Origin: ZC4RG35 sp036375695
GTDB lineage: Bacteria > Actinomycetota > Acidimicrobiia > Spongiisociales > ZC4RG35
Reading direction: 5' to 3'
Length of the DNA stretch: 64,000 bases
NCBI GenBank assembly: GCA_036375695.1
Contig: DASVBU010000004.1
Span: 1 to 64,000 of the forward strand
The notes beneath the pieces are model-generated. The model was not told where the DNA came from and searched no databases. It saw only the letters and a list, made by a program, of their open reading frames with translations. Numbering within the stretch: position 1 is the stretch's first letter; every line of letters starts with the position of its first letter. Positions 1-7,501 of the stretch are shown here, one piece after another. The position numbers were made by a program, and so were the translations under genes.

Positions 1-338
1 CCCACCACCACCGTGGGGAGCACGAACGGGACTGTCACCAGGGCCGTCGCCAGCCGCCGACCCGGGAATCTGTAGGTGGAGACGGCCCAGGTGAGGGGGG
101 CGGCCGCGATCAGCGTAAGGACCGTGGAGACGACCGCCTGCCAGAGGGTGAACCATCCGACCCGCGCCAGCCGTGCACCGACCGCGTCGAAGCCGACGCC
201 GAGCTCGGCGAGACCCAGGAGCAGGACGCGGGCCACCGGGTACAGGAAGAAGTACCCGATGAACACGGCCGGGACGGCGGCGACCGCCGCCCAGCCCCAG
301 CGGAAGCGCCGCCTCAGCCTTCCAGGACCGCTATCCAC
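1..338 (-). CDS. ABC transporter permease, ThiP-like (3' end beyond window)
   Basis: This is the N-terminal part of an integral membrane permease. The reading frame runs off the window edge, so about 112 codons are visible. I place the start at a GTG at 338-336, which overlaps the last 25 bases of the upstream ThiB gene; the frame then reads MDSGPGRLRRRFRW and passes into a hydrophobic segment containing VFIGYFFLYPV. A second hydrophobic stretch (LVTVPFVLPTVVVG) resembles the start of the BPD_transp_1 domain of thiamine and iron permeases. Translational coupling to thiB and the shared TPP riboswitch argue for thiamine uptake. The ATPase subunit (ThiQ) is not visible and would be expected further left. 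The start is inferred because no strong ribosome binding site is visible. Confidence 0.75.
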   Translation of the reverse strand, partial: MDSGPGRLRRRFRWGWAAVAAVPAVFIGYFFLYPVARVLLLGLAELGVGFDAVGARLARVGWFTLWQAVVSTVLTLIAAAPLTWAVSTYRFPGRRLATALVTVPFVLPTVVV

Positions 339-1345
339 TCGTCGATCCAGCGAGCACGCTCAGACCCTATTTCGGCCGGGTCGAGCCGGGCCGGATCGTC
401 GGGCAGGACCGTGTGCTCCGCCCACTCCGCGGGGAGACCGACCTCGCCGTTGGCCGGGAACACGAACCAGCTCTCCGGGACCTGCTCCTGGAAGGCGGGC
501 GACAGCATGAAGTCGATCAACTGCCCTGCCGCCTCCGGGTACTCGGTCCCGGCCAGGATCCCGGCGTACTCGATCTGCCGGTAGCAGCCTTCGGTGATCA
601 CGCCCGTCGGTGCCTCGTCGAGTGGTTCCTCGGCGTTCAGCACCTCGGCCGGCGGCGACGAGGCATAGGACAGGACCAGGGGCCGGTCGCCGCCATAACG
701 CGTGAACGTCTCGTAGTAGGCGGTGCTCCATGACGACTCCACCCTGACCCCGCCTTCGTGGAGGTCGGACCAGAACTCCAGCCAGCCGTCCTCGCCGTAC
801 TCCTCGATGGTGGCGAGGACGAAGGCCAGGCCCGGCGAGGAGGTAGCCGGATGGGTGACCACCAACAGCGACGCCATCTCCGGGCTGCGCAGGTCGTCGA
901 GGGTCTGCGGGACCTCGACGTCGTTCTCCTCGAACCAGCCCTTGTCGTAGTTGATGCAGACGTCGCCGAAGTCGATGGGGGTCACGGGGTCGCCCTCGAT
1001 GCGCATCGACGGGTCGACGGTGTCGATGCCCTCGGCGGTGTGCGCCTGGAAGATCTCGTTGTCGAGGGCCCGGGAGAGGAAGGTCTCGTCGACCCCGAAC
1101 AGGACGTCGGCGAGGGGGTTGTCCTTGCTCAGCACGGCCTGGTTGACCATTGCCCCGGCATCCCCGGCTGCCACCACCTCGATCTCGATACCCGTCTCCT
1201 CGGTGAAGACGGCGAAGGTCTCGTCGGTGACTCCGTCCCGGAACGAGTCGTGGGAGAGGATGCGCAGGGTCTCCGGTGTTTCTCCGCCGTTCCCGGCACA
1301 CGCGGCGAGGGCCAGCAGCGCCGTCAGGATCAAAGCTCTTCTCAT
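314..1345 (-). CDS. thiB: Thiamine ABC transporter substrate-binding lipoprotein ThiB
   Basis: This 343-residue periplasmic-type binding protein delivers thiamine or a phosphorylated form to the ThiP-like permease encoded just downstream. It starts with a lipoprotein signal peptide whose lipobox LALAAC gives Cys16 as the lipidated residue, so it should be tethered to the outer face of the cytoplasmic membrane. The mature part has the ThiB/TbpA signature region with ADVLFGVDETFL and follows the family-1 solute-binding fold. The ATG at 1345 follows an AAAGGAG ribosome binding site at about 1352-1358. A TPP riboswitch precedes it, which fixes the substrate class. Family length (about 330-345 residues) fits. 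Confidence 0.9.
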   Translation of the reverse strand: MRRALILTALLALAACAGNGGETPETLRILSHDSFRDGVTDETFAVFTEETGIEIEVVAAGDAGAMVNQAVLSKDNPLADVLFGVDETFLSRALDNEIFQAHTAEGIDTVDPSMRIEGDPVTPIDFGDVCINYDKGWFEENDVEVPQTLDDLRSPEMASLLVVTHPATSSPGLAFVLATIEEYGEDGWLEFWSDLHEGGVRVESSWSTAYYETFTRYGGDRPLVLSYASSPPAEVLNAEEPLDEAPTGVITEGCYRQIEYAGILAGTEYPEAAGQLIDFMLSPAFQEQVPESWFVFPANGEVGLPAEWAEHTVLPDDPARLDPAEIGSERARWIDEWIAVLEG

Positions 1346-1379
1346 CGACGAACTCCTTTCACGCGGGAGCGTCGATGAG
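1341..1379 (-). promoter_or_regulatory. Hairpin enclosing thiB ribosome binding site and start codon
   Basis: A perfect 10-base inverted repeat (CTCATCGACG at 1341-1350 and its complement at 1370-1379) surrounds a 19-base loop that holds the AAAGGAG ribosome binding site. The thiB ATG lies inside one arm. An overlapping alternative pairing joins GAACTC in the mRNA (1377-1382) to GAGTTC beside the ribosome binding site (1350-1355). Both pairings would hide translation initiation, so this is the probable expression platform of the TPP riboswitch. The pairing is seen directly; its use as a switch is inferred. Confidence 0.7.
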
Positions 1380-1471
1380 TTCCTCCCTGCGCCGGCATTA
1401 CCCGGATCAGGTTCAGTCGGTCGGAGCCTCCGCAGGCTCCCTCTCAGCCCGGTCTCACCGAGCTCCCGTAC
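1377..1471 (-). promoter_or_regulatory. TPP (thiamine pyrophosphate) riboswitch
   Basis: Read on the minus strand, the leader contains the hallmarks of the THI-box aptamer in order: a GGGCTGAGAGGGAG block, a variable hairpin arm (GAGCCTGCGGAGGCTC), and the conserved CTGAACCTGATCCGGGTAA followed by TGCCGGCGCAGGGA. It sits between the fabF stop and the thiB start. It should sense TPP and control the thiB-thiP operon. The aptamer edge is approximate; P1 probably uses GAG and CTC triplets at its ends. Confidence 0.93.
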
Positions 1472-1477
1472 ATGTAC

Positions 1478-1483
1478 AGGCTA
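1478..1483 (-). promoter_or_regulatory. -10 box for the TPP riboswitch transcript
   Basis: TAGCCT on the minus strand lies just upstream of the aptamer, so transcription would begin near position 1471. The box overlaps the TAG stop codon of fabF. No clear -35 is visible. The same TAGCCT hexamer recurs before several other genes in the window. Confidence 0.5.
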
Positions 1484-2668
1484 CCCGATCGGACTGATCA
1501 CCAGGACGGTGTTGTGGCCGCCGAAGCCGAAAGAGTTGGAGATCGCCGGGCCGGGTGTCCAGGGGCGGGGGGAGGTGACGATGTCGGTGAGCGGGATCTC
1601 CGGGTCCTGTTCGACCATGCCGACGTTGGGCGGAAGCTCCTCGCGCCGGATCGCCTCCACCACCGCCACGGCCTCGATCGAGCCCGAGGCCCCCAGGGCG
1701 TGACCCGTGGTCCCCTTGATCGAAGACACCGGGGGCTGGCTCTCCCCGAAGACGCGGGCCAGGACCTGGCCCTCGGTGCGGTCGTTGAGCTCCGTGCCGG
1801 TCCCGTGGGCATTCACGTAGAGGACGTCGGAGGGCTGCAGCCCGGCGTCCTCCAGGGCCAGGCGGATCGCCCGTTCGGCCCCGGTGCCCTCGGGGTGCGG
1901 GGCGGTGACGTGGTGGGCATCCGCAGTCGAGGCGCCGCCGAGGACCTCCGCCAGTGGCTCGGCGCCGCGGGCATCGGCGATTTCCTCGGCTTCGAGGATC
2001 ATGATCGCCGCGCCCTCGCCCATGACGAACCCGTCACGGCCGACGTCGAACGGCCGGGCGTAACCGGTGGGGGACAGGGCCCGGGCCGCGCTGAAGCCGG
2101 TCCGGGCGGTGTCCCTCGCCGCCGCCTCCGCGCCGCCGACCACGGCCACGTCGGCGTATCCCCACTGGATCAGACGCAGCCCGTCGAGGATCGACTGGCT
2201 GCCCGCCGCACAGGCCACGACGGGTGTCGTCACCTGCCCGCCGAAGCCGTACTTGATGGAGATCGCAGCCGCCGCGGCGTTGGCCATCATCATCGGGACG
2301 ATGAACGGCGACGCCCGGGACTCCTCTGCGTCGGTCTGGTGAACGAGCTCCTCCAGCGCCTCGAGACCGCCGATCCCGGTGGCCACCGCCACCGTCACCC
2401 GGTTGGGGTCGATGTCGATGCCACCCGCCATCTCGATGGCCTCGTGGGCCGCCACCAGGGCCATCTGGGTGAACCGGTCGAGACGACGGGCGTCTCTCTT
2501 CGGGACGACGGGCTCGGGGTCGAAGTTCTCCACGAGCCGGGGCGCGGGGCCGGGGGCCGTGCGCAGGCCCTTCCAGAGATCGTCGATGCCCACGCCGGGA
2601 GCCGCCACTGCGCCGACGCCGGTGACGACGACCCGACGCCGCGGGCGGCTGTGCTCGGGCGAAGCCAT
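1481..2668 (-). CDS. fabF: Beta-ketoacyl-ACP synthase II (FabF family)
   Basis: This 395-residue condensing enzyme extends acyl-ACP with malonyl-ACP in fatty acid synthesis. The thiolase-fold catalytic triad is intact: Cys153 in VVACAAGSQ, His288 in NAHGTGTELND and His323 in GTTGHALGASG. The length is slightly short of the usual 410. The ATG at 2668 is preceded by TAGGAT with a 7-base gap and no ribosome binding site, so it may also be transcribed on its own as a leaderless mRNA. It follows an SDR and an acyl-CoA dehydrogenase on the same strand. A polyketide-type KAS cannot be excluded, since no fabD, acpP or fabH lies nearby. Confidence 0.9.
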   Translation of the reverse strand: MASPEHSRPRRRVVVTGVGAVAAPGVGIDDLWKGLRTAPGPAPRLVENFDPEPVVPKRDARRLDRFTQMALVAAHEAIEMAGGIDIDPNRVTVAVATGIGGLEALEELVHQTDAEESRASPFIVPMMMANAAAAAISIKYGFGGQVTTPVVACAAGSQSILDGLRLIQWGYADVAVVGGAEAAARDTARTGFSAARALSPTGYARPFDVGRDGFVMGEGAAIMILEAEEIADARGAEPLAEVLGGASTADAHHVTAPHPEGTGAERAIRLALEDAGLQPSDVLYVNAHGTGTELNDRTEGQVLARVFGESQPPVSSIKGTTGHALGASGSIEAVAVVEAIRREELPPNVGMVEQDPEIPLTDIVTSPRPWTPGPAISNSFGFGGHNTVLVISPIG

Positions 2669-2675
2669 GGGCGGA

Positions 2676-2681
2676 ATCCTA
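2676..2681 (-). promoter_or_regulatory. -10 box for leaderless fabF transcript
   Basis: TAGGAT on the minus strand lies 7 bases before the fabF ATG, the spacing expected when transcription starts at or within a base or two of the start codon. No ribosome binding site separates them. Confidence 0.45.
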
Positions 2682-2692
2682 GGGAGGGATCG

Positions 2693-3463
2693 CTACTCCG
2701 GGAACACCCGGCGTTGCAGCTTGCGCATCCCTCCCAGCCACCGCTCGTAGTCGTTGGCCTTGTTCTGGAAGAACTGCGCCACCTCGGAGTGGGGGAGGAT
2801 GAGGAAACGCTCGTCGGCAAGACCCTCCACCACCGCGTCCGCCACTTGTTCGGGCTGGATGGCGTCGGGCCCGAGCAATGTCTCGAACTCCTTTCCGGCG
2901 TCGAGGAGGCGGGTGCGGACCCCCATGGGGCACAGGGCAGACACCTTGATCCCGGCGTCTCCGTAGGTGATCGCCAGCCACTCAGCGAAGGCCATGGCGG
3001 CGTGCTTGGTCACCGAGTACTGCGCGGCCTTGAGATTGGTCAGGAGGCCGGCCGCGGAGACCGTCGCCAGGAAATAGCCCTCGCCTCTCGCCTTCCAGCC
3101 GGGGACGAGGAACCGGGCGGCGTGGACATGGGACATCACGTTGACATGCCACATCCGGTCCCACTCGCCCGGGTCGGTCTGCTCGTCGCCGATGATCCCG
3201 TAGCCGGCATTGGCGCAGAAGAGGTCGATGGGGCCGAAGCGATCCTCCGTCGCCTCGATCAGGTCGCGATTGGCCTCGATTTCGGATACGTCCATGGCCA
3301 CCGGGTGTCCCCCGGTCTCCCCGGCGATCTCGTCGACACGCTCCGGGTAGAGATCGGTGAGGACGAGTGCCTTGGGGCCCTCGCGCGCGAACCGCCTCGC
3401 CATGGCCGCGCCGATGCCGCTCCCCGCGCCGGTGATCACCACCACCTTGCCCGAGATCTGCAT
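2693..3463 (-). CDS. Short-chain dehydrogenase/reductase (SDR)
   Basis: This 256-residue classical SDR has the TGAGSGIG cofactor motif at residues 11-18, NAG at 85-87, catalytic Ser136 and the YSVTK motif (Tyr149, Lys153). An aspartate (LTDLY) ends the second beta strand, which favours NAD over NADP. The C-terminal tail contains an aromatic/basic stretch (NDYERWLGGMRKLQRR) often seen in actinobacterial SDRs of lipid metabolism. The ATG lies 5 bases after the acyl-CoA dehydrogenase stop, so the two are cotranscribed. The substrate is unknown; a hydroxyacyl or secondary alcohol intermediate is plausible. Confidence 0.85.
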   Translation of the reverse strand: MQISGKVVVITGAGSGIGAAMARRFAREGPKALVLTDLYPERVDEIAGETGGHPVAMDVSEIEANRDLIEATEDRFGPIDLFCANAGYGIIGDEQTDPGEWDRMWHVNVMSHVHAARFLVPGWKARGEGYFLATVSAAGLLTNLKAAQYSVTKHAAMAFAEWLAITYGDAGIKVSALCPMGVRTRLLDAGKEFETLLGPDAIQPEQVADAVVEGLADERFLILPHSEVAQFFQNKANDYERWLGGMRKLQRRVFPE

Positions 3464-3468
3464 GACGC

Positions 3469-5244
3469 TCAGCGCACCACGTCGAGCAGCTCGGGGCCCG
3501 CCTTGATGGTGGAGACGAGACCGTTCGCCATCGGGAGGAGGTGCTCCCCGAAGAACCGGGCGTGCGCCACCTTGGCCTCGAGGAACGCCGAGTCGTATCC
3601 CTGGGCCTCCTCCCGGGCCGCCACCGCCTGGACCGCCATGAGCCAGCCGGCGGTGACCAGTCCGAACTGGCGGAGATACGGGGTTGCCGCGGCGAGCACG
3701 GCGTCGTGCTCCCCGGCGCCGAGCCGGGCGCTGAGCCACTCGGTGGTGTCGACCAGGCCCTGGATCGCCGTGGTGAGCCGGTCGCGGAATGCGCCGAGGT
3801 CGGGGTGGGCGGTCATTCGGTCCATCACGTCGGTCATCCCCGAGATGTGATGTCCCACGGTGTCCCCGCCGTCCATCGGCAGCTTGCGGGTGACGAGGTC
3901 GATGGCCTGGATCCCGTTGGTCCCCTCGTAGATGGGGGCGATGCGGGAGTCCCGGTAGTGCTGGGCGACGCCGGTCTCCTCGATGAAGCCCATTCCCCCA
4001 TAGACCTGGATCGCCAGCGACGTCATCTCCACGCCCAGGTCGGTGCACCAGGCCTTGACGACGGGGGTGAGCAGGGCGACGACACCGGCCGACTGGCGGC
4101 GGGTTGCCTCGTCGTCGGCGTGCTTGGCGAGGTCGTTGTGATGCGCCGTGTAGTAGATGAGGGCGCGCATCGCCTCGGCGTTGGCCTTCATGGTGAGCAG
4201 CATCCGCTTCACGTCGGGGTGCTCGATGATCGGGACGTCCTCGGAGCCACCGGGCCTGCGTCCCTGGATCCGCTCGCGTGCGTAGGCGATGGCCTGCTGA
4301 TAGGCGCGCTCCGTGAGGGCGAGCCCTTCCACGCCGACGCCGATGCGGGCCGTGTTCATCATCGTGAACATGTTCCGCATCCCCTCGAACTCGTTGCCCA
4401 CCATCCAGCCCACGGCGCCCTGGCCGGAGTCGCCGAAGGACACGACGCACGTGGGGGAGGCGTGGATGCCGAGCTTGTGCTCCAGCGAGACGATCCGGTA
4501 GTCGTTCCGGTCGCCGGGCGACCCGTCGGGCTCGGGGAGGTACTTGGGAACCAGGAACATGGAGATGCCCTTGGTGCCGGCGGGTGCATCCGGGGTCTTG
4601 GCGAGCACGAAGTGGATGATGTTGTCGGTGAGGTCGTGGTCGCCCCAGGTGATGAAGATCTTGGTGCCGAAGAGGCGAAAGCTGCCGTCGGGCTGGGGCA
4701 CGGCCCTGGTTCGGATCGTCCCCAGGTCGGAGCCGGACTGGGGCTCGGTGAGATGCATGGTGCCGGTCCACTTGCCCTTGACCAGCTTCTCCAGGTACAG
4801 GGACCGCTGCTCGTCGGTCCCGTGGCGCAGGAGGGCCTCCACGGCCGAATGGGTCAGCATCGGGCAGAGGGAGAAGGCCATGTTGGCCGTCTTGAACATC
4901 TCGTTGATGGCCAGCCCGACCGTGTAGGGGAGACCGCCACCGCCCCACTCCTCCGGGAACTGGGCCGCGGCCCAGCCGGCGTCGATGTAGGCCCGGTATG
5001 CCTCCTTGAATCCCTCTGGTGTGACCACCGAGCCGCTCTCGTCGAGACGGGAGCCCTGTTGGTCACCCACGCGGTTGAGTGGGGCGATCACCTCGGTGAA
5101 GAAGCGCCCGGCCTCGTCGATGATGTCGCCGATCGTCGTGCGGTCGAGGTGCTGGAAGCCATCCAGCTTGGAGATCTCGTCGATACGCCCGATGACGTCG
5201 AGCGCGAACTTCATGTCGTCGACCGGCACCGTGAAGGCGGTCAT
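3469..5244 (-). CDS. Acyl-CoA dehydrogenase, long DmdC-like form
   Basis: This 591-residue flavoprotein is longer than the usual 380-residue acyl-CoA dehydrogenases and matches the three-domain plus C-terminal extension layout of the DmdC/AidB-like group (3-methylmercaptopropionyl-CoA dehydrogenase and related long-form enzymes). The FAD/substrate segment reads MHLTEPQSGSDLGTIRTRA and the region with the expected catalytic Glu reads IAPIYEGTNGIQAIDL. It would oxidise an acyl-CoA and pass electrons to ETF; an EtfD-like ETF:quinone protein is encoded at 47.1 kb. Its ATG overlaps the upstream sirtuin stop by four bases (ATGA). The exact substrate is not determinable from sequence. Confidence 0.88.
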   Translation of the reverse strand: MTAFTVPVDDMKFALDVIGRIDEISKLDGFQHLDRTTIGDIIDEAGRFFTEVIAPLNRVGDQQGSRLDESGSVVTPEGFKEAYRAYIDAGWAAAQFPEEWGGGGLPYTVGLAINEMFKTANMAFSLCPMLTHSAVEALLRHGTDEQRSLYLEKLVKGKWTGTMHLTEPQSGSDLGTIRTRAVPQPDGSFRLFGTKIFITWGDHDLTDNIIHFVLAKTPDAPAGTKGISMFLVPKYLPEPDGSPGDRNDYRIVSLEHKLGIHASPTCVVSFGDSGQGAVGWMVGNEFEGMRNMFTMMNTARIGVGVEGLALTERAYQQAIAYARERIQGRRPGGSEDVPIIEHPDVKRMLLTMKANAEAMRALIYYTAHHNDLAKHADDEATRRQSAGVVALLTPVVKAWCTDLGVEMTSLAIQVYGGMGFIEETGVAQHYRDSRIAPIYEGTNGIQAIDLVTRKLPMDGGDTVGHHISGMTDVMDRMTAHPDLGAFRDRLTTAIQGLVDTTEWLSARLGAGEHDAVLAAATPYLRQFGLVTAGWLMAVQAVAAREEAQGYDSAFLEAKVAHARFFGEHLLPMANGLVSTIKAGPELLDVVR

Positions 5245-6029
5245 GAGGGAATGCTAGGGCGGGAGAGGAGACGCGCAGCGAGCTGGGGGAGCACCTCCCC
5301 GGCGGCGGCGTCGATCTTGACCGCGGCCATGCGGTCGGCGTCGGTGGGCCCCTGGTTGACGATGACAACCGGCAGGGCGCGATGCGCCGCCTGGATCACG
5401 ACGTCGGCGGCGGGCCACACCGACACGGTGGAGCCGACCACCAGCACCGCATCGGCCATGGAGAGGAAGGTCCACGCCTTCTCCATCTCCGTTCCGGGCA
5501 TGGACTCGCCGAACATGACCACGTCGGTCTTGACCAGTCCGCTGCACTCGGGGCAGTGGGGGTCGTCCATTCCGGCGTCGACCCACTCCAGTACGGTCTC
5601 GGTGGGCCAGCCGGTACCGCAGTCGAGACAGCTGGCGGTCCGGACGCTGCCATGGAGCTCCGCCAGGGCGTACTCGGGTATCCCCGATCTCAGGTGCAGA
5701 CCGTCGACGTTCTGGGTGACCACGCCCACGACCCGGCCGGCGCGGTGCAGATCGGCGATCGCCATGTGACCCCGGTTGGGCTCTGCCTTGGAGCGGGCGC
5801 CCCAGAGATGGCCTTCGGCGTGCATCCGCCACCGCTGCTGCCGCAACTCCTTGCTGGCGTAGAAGCGCTGGATGGTGAAGTCCTCGGGATCGAGCTTGGT
5901 CCACAGGCCGTCGGGGCCGCGGAAGTCGGGGATCCCCGACTCCGTCGACACGCCGGCTCCCGTGAAGACGAGGATCCGCTCCTTGTCGGCGAGGACCTCG
6001 TAGGCCGCCTCGATCGATTCGGAGAGCAT
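5241..6029 (-). CDS. cobB: NAD-dependent protein deacylase (sirtuin)
   Basis: This 262-residue class III deacylase removes acyl groups from lysines using NAD. It has GAGVSTESGIPDFRG (NAD binding), TQNVDGLH, the catalytic His in LHGSVR and a four-cysteine zinc site (CLDC and CPEC). The open frame continues far upstream, but the ATG at 6029 (MLSESIEAAYEVL) gives the normal family length and avoids overlap with the divergent C-S enzyme gene at 6057. Its stop overlaps the acyl-CoA dehydrogenase start, which suggests it controls acylation of enzymes in acyl-CoA metabolism; that link is inferred. Confidence 0.92.
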   Translation of the reverse strand: MLSESIEAAYEVLADKERILVFTGAGVSTESGIPDFRGPDGLWTKLDPEDFTIQRFYASKELRQQRWRMHAEGHLWGARSKAEPNRGHMAIADLHRAGRVVGVVTQNVDGLHLRSGIPEYALAELHGSVRTASCLDCGTGWPTETVLEWVDAGMDDPHCPECSGLVKTDVVMFGESMPGTEMEKAWTFLSMADAVLVVGSTVSVWPAADVVIQAAHRALPVVIVNQGPTDADRMAAVKIDAAAGEVLPQLAARLLSRPSIPS

Positions 6030-6044
6030 CCGGGGAGTCTGCTC

Positions 6045-6050
6045 TAGGCT
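6045..6050 (+). promoter_or_regulatory. -10 box, leaderless C-S enzyme gene
   Basis: TAGGCT ends 6 bases before the GTG at 6057 and no ribosome binding site lies between. This is a clear example of the leaderless arrangement seen throughout the window. Confidence 0.5.
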
Positions 6051-6056
6051 TGGCCC

Positions 6057-7280
6057 GTGGGCAACCGACCCGTCGATCCTCAGACCACCTCCATCTCCGG
6101 TGGCAACGAGCCCGCCCGCAACCGGGGAGCGCTCAGGACCCCGCTCTACGAGACCTCGACCTTCGTTTTCGGCTCCGCGGAAGAGGGTGCCCGGTATTTC
6201 CGGGTGGTCTACCAGGGGGCGGAGGTGGGCCCCGACGAGGACATCGGCTACAGCTACAGCCGGCTCGACGCCCCCAACCTGCGGGTGGCCGAGGCCCGTC
6301 TCGCCGCCTGGGAGGAGTGCGACGACGCCCTGGTGTTCAACAGCGGCACGGCGGCGATGTCCACGATCTTCCTCCGTCATCTCCGGCCCGGGGACACGGT
6401 CCTCTTCTCGACACCGATTTATGGCGGGACGGCCTCGCTGCTCCGCGGCCTGATGACGGACCTTGGGGTGACCGCCATCCCCTACGGACCGGAGGCGACG
6501 GTCGACGACCTCGATGCGATGGTGGAGGGTCAGAGGCTGGCGATGGTCTTCGTGGAGACGCCGGCCAACCCGACCAACGCGGTGTTCGACCTGGACGTGG
6601 TGGTGGAGGTGGCGCGTCGCCACGGAGCGATCTCGGTGTGTGACAACACCTTCCTCAGCCCGGTTTGGCAGCGGCCCCGACGGCACGGTGTCGATCTGGT
6701 CGCCCACTCGGCCACCAAGTACCTGGGCGGGCATTCCGACCTCACCGCCGGCGCGGTCATGGGTCCCGGCGACCTGATCGAGCCGCTGCGCAAACTGCGC
6801 TACCAGATCGGCACCACCGCCCAGCCGTGGACGGCCTGGATGTTGACCAGGAGCCTGGAGACGCTGCAGGTGCGGGTGGAGCGGCAGACGGCCACCGCCA
6901 CGAGGCTGGCCGCCTTCCTCGCCGAGCACCCCAAGGTGGAGCGAGTCTCCCACCTCAGCCTCCTCCAGCCGGGGGACCCCGGCTACGACGCCTACAAGAA
7001 GCAGGCGACCGGACCGGGGGCGATGGTGACCTTCGACATCGCCGGTGGGCAGGAGGAGTGCTTCCGCTTCCTCGACGCACTGCAGCTGATCCGTCACGCC
7101 GTCTCGCTGGGCGGGACCGAGACCATCGTGTCCCAGCCTTGGAATGCCAGCCACGCCAACGTCCCCGAGGAGGAGCGGCTGGCGCTGGGGATCAAGCCCG
7201 CCACGGTGAGGATGTCCGTGGGTCTCGAGGCCGCCGAGGACCTGATCGCCGACCTCTCCGACGCCCTTTCCGCCGTTTAG
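6057..7280 (+). CDS. Cys/Met metabolism PLP-dependent enzyme (cystathionine gamma-synthase / methionine gamma-lyase family)
   Basis: This 407-residue fold-type I PLP enzyme acts on sulfur amino acids. The PLP lysine lies in SATKYLGGHSDLTAG. Other family features are YSRLDAPN, FNSGTAAMSTIF and ETPANPTN, and the C-terminal SLGGTETIVSQPW loop. The members of this family (gamma-synthase, gamma-lyase, O-acetylhomoserine sulfhydrylase) cannot be told apart reliably by eye; the loop containing VSQPWNASHANV resembles lyase/synthase types. The GTG start at 6057 is chosen because a TAGGCT box lies just before it. It is divergent from the sirtuin gene. Confidence 0.85.
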   Translation: MGNRPVDPQTTSISGGNEPARNRGALRTPLYETSTFVFGSAEEGARYFRVVYQGAEVGPDEDIGYSYSRLDAPNLRVAEARLAAWEECDDALVFNSGTAAMSTIFLRHLRPGDTVLFSTPIYGGTASLLRGLMTDLGVTAIPYGPEATVDDLDAMVEGQRLAMVFVETPANPTNAVFDLDVVVEVARRHGAISVCDNTFLSPVWQRPRRHGVDLVAHSATKYLGGHSDLTAGAVMGPGDLIEPLRKLRYQIGTTAQPWTAWMLTRSLETLQVRVERQTATATRLAAFLAEHPKVERVSHLSLLQPGDPGYDAYKKQATGPGAMVTFDIAGGQEECFRFLDALQLIRHAVSLGGTETIVSQPWNASHANVPEEERLALGIKPATVRMSVGLEAAEDLIADLSDALSAV

Positions 7281-7423
7281 GTCGTACAGCCCATATTCAC
7301 GGCTCCCCTCGCGGGGACAATGACCGGGCGCTGGTATCGACACTTGCCCGTCACGCCTCGCGGCCGCTTGGCATCCGGCGGCCGGTCCACGGGCAGAAGG
7401 AGCTCCCTACCCGGAGCTGTGGG

Positions 7424-7447
7424 GGCGGCCCTCACCCGGGGGCCGCC
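7424..7447. other. GC-rich inverted repeat in the 7281-7501 gap
   Basis: GGCGGCCC and its complement are separated by 8 bases. There is no T-tract, so a classical intrinsic terminator is not supported, although it could end transcription of the upstream PLP enzyme gene. Nothing else recognisable is seen in the 220-base gap. Confidence 0.35.
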
Positions 7448-7501
7448 CTCACTCAAGCGGGAGTGGTTCCAACCAGGGTCTCTTGGGGTACATTGAAGCT
7501 C

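Noticed and set aside
1472..3850. Long plus-strand open frame of 792 codons opposite fabF and the SDR
   Set aside because: It is a shadow of GC-rich codons opposite real genes: composition is His/Gly/Arg-rich, no domain is visible, and fabF and the SDR on the other strand have all their catalytic motifs.
5241..7343. Sirtuin frame extended upstream to 700 residues
   Set aside because: The extra 430 residues are low-complexity antisense of the PLP enzyme gene. The ATG at 6029 gives a normal sirtuin.
7424..7447. Intrinsic terminator after the PLP enzyme
   Set aside because: The stem is good but no T-tract follows; listed only as an inverted repeat.
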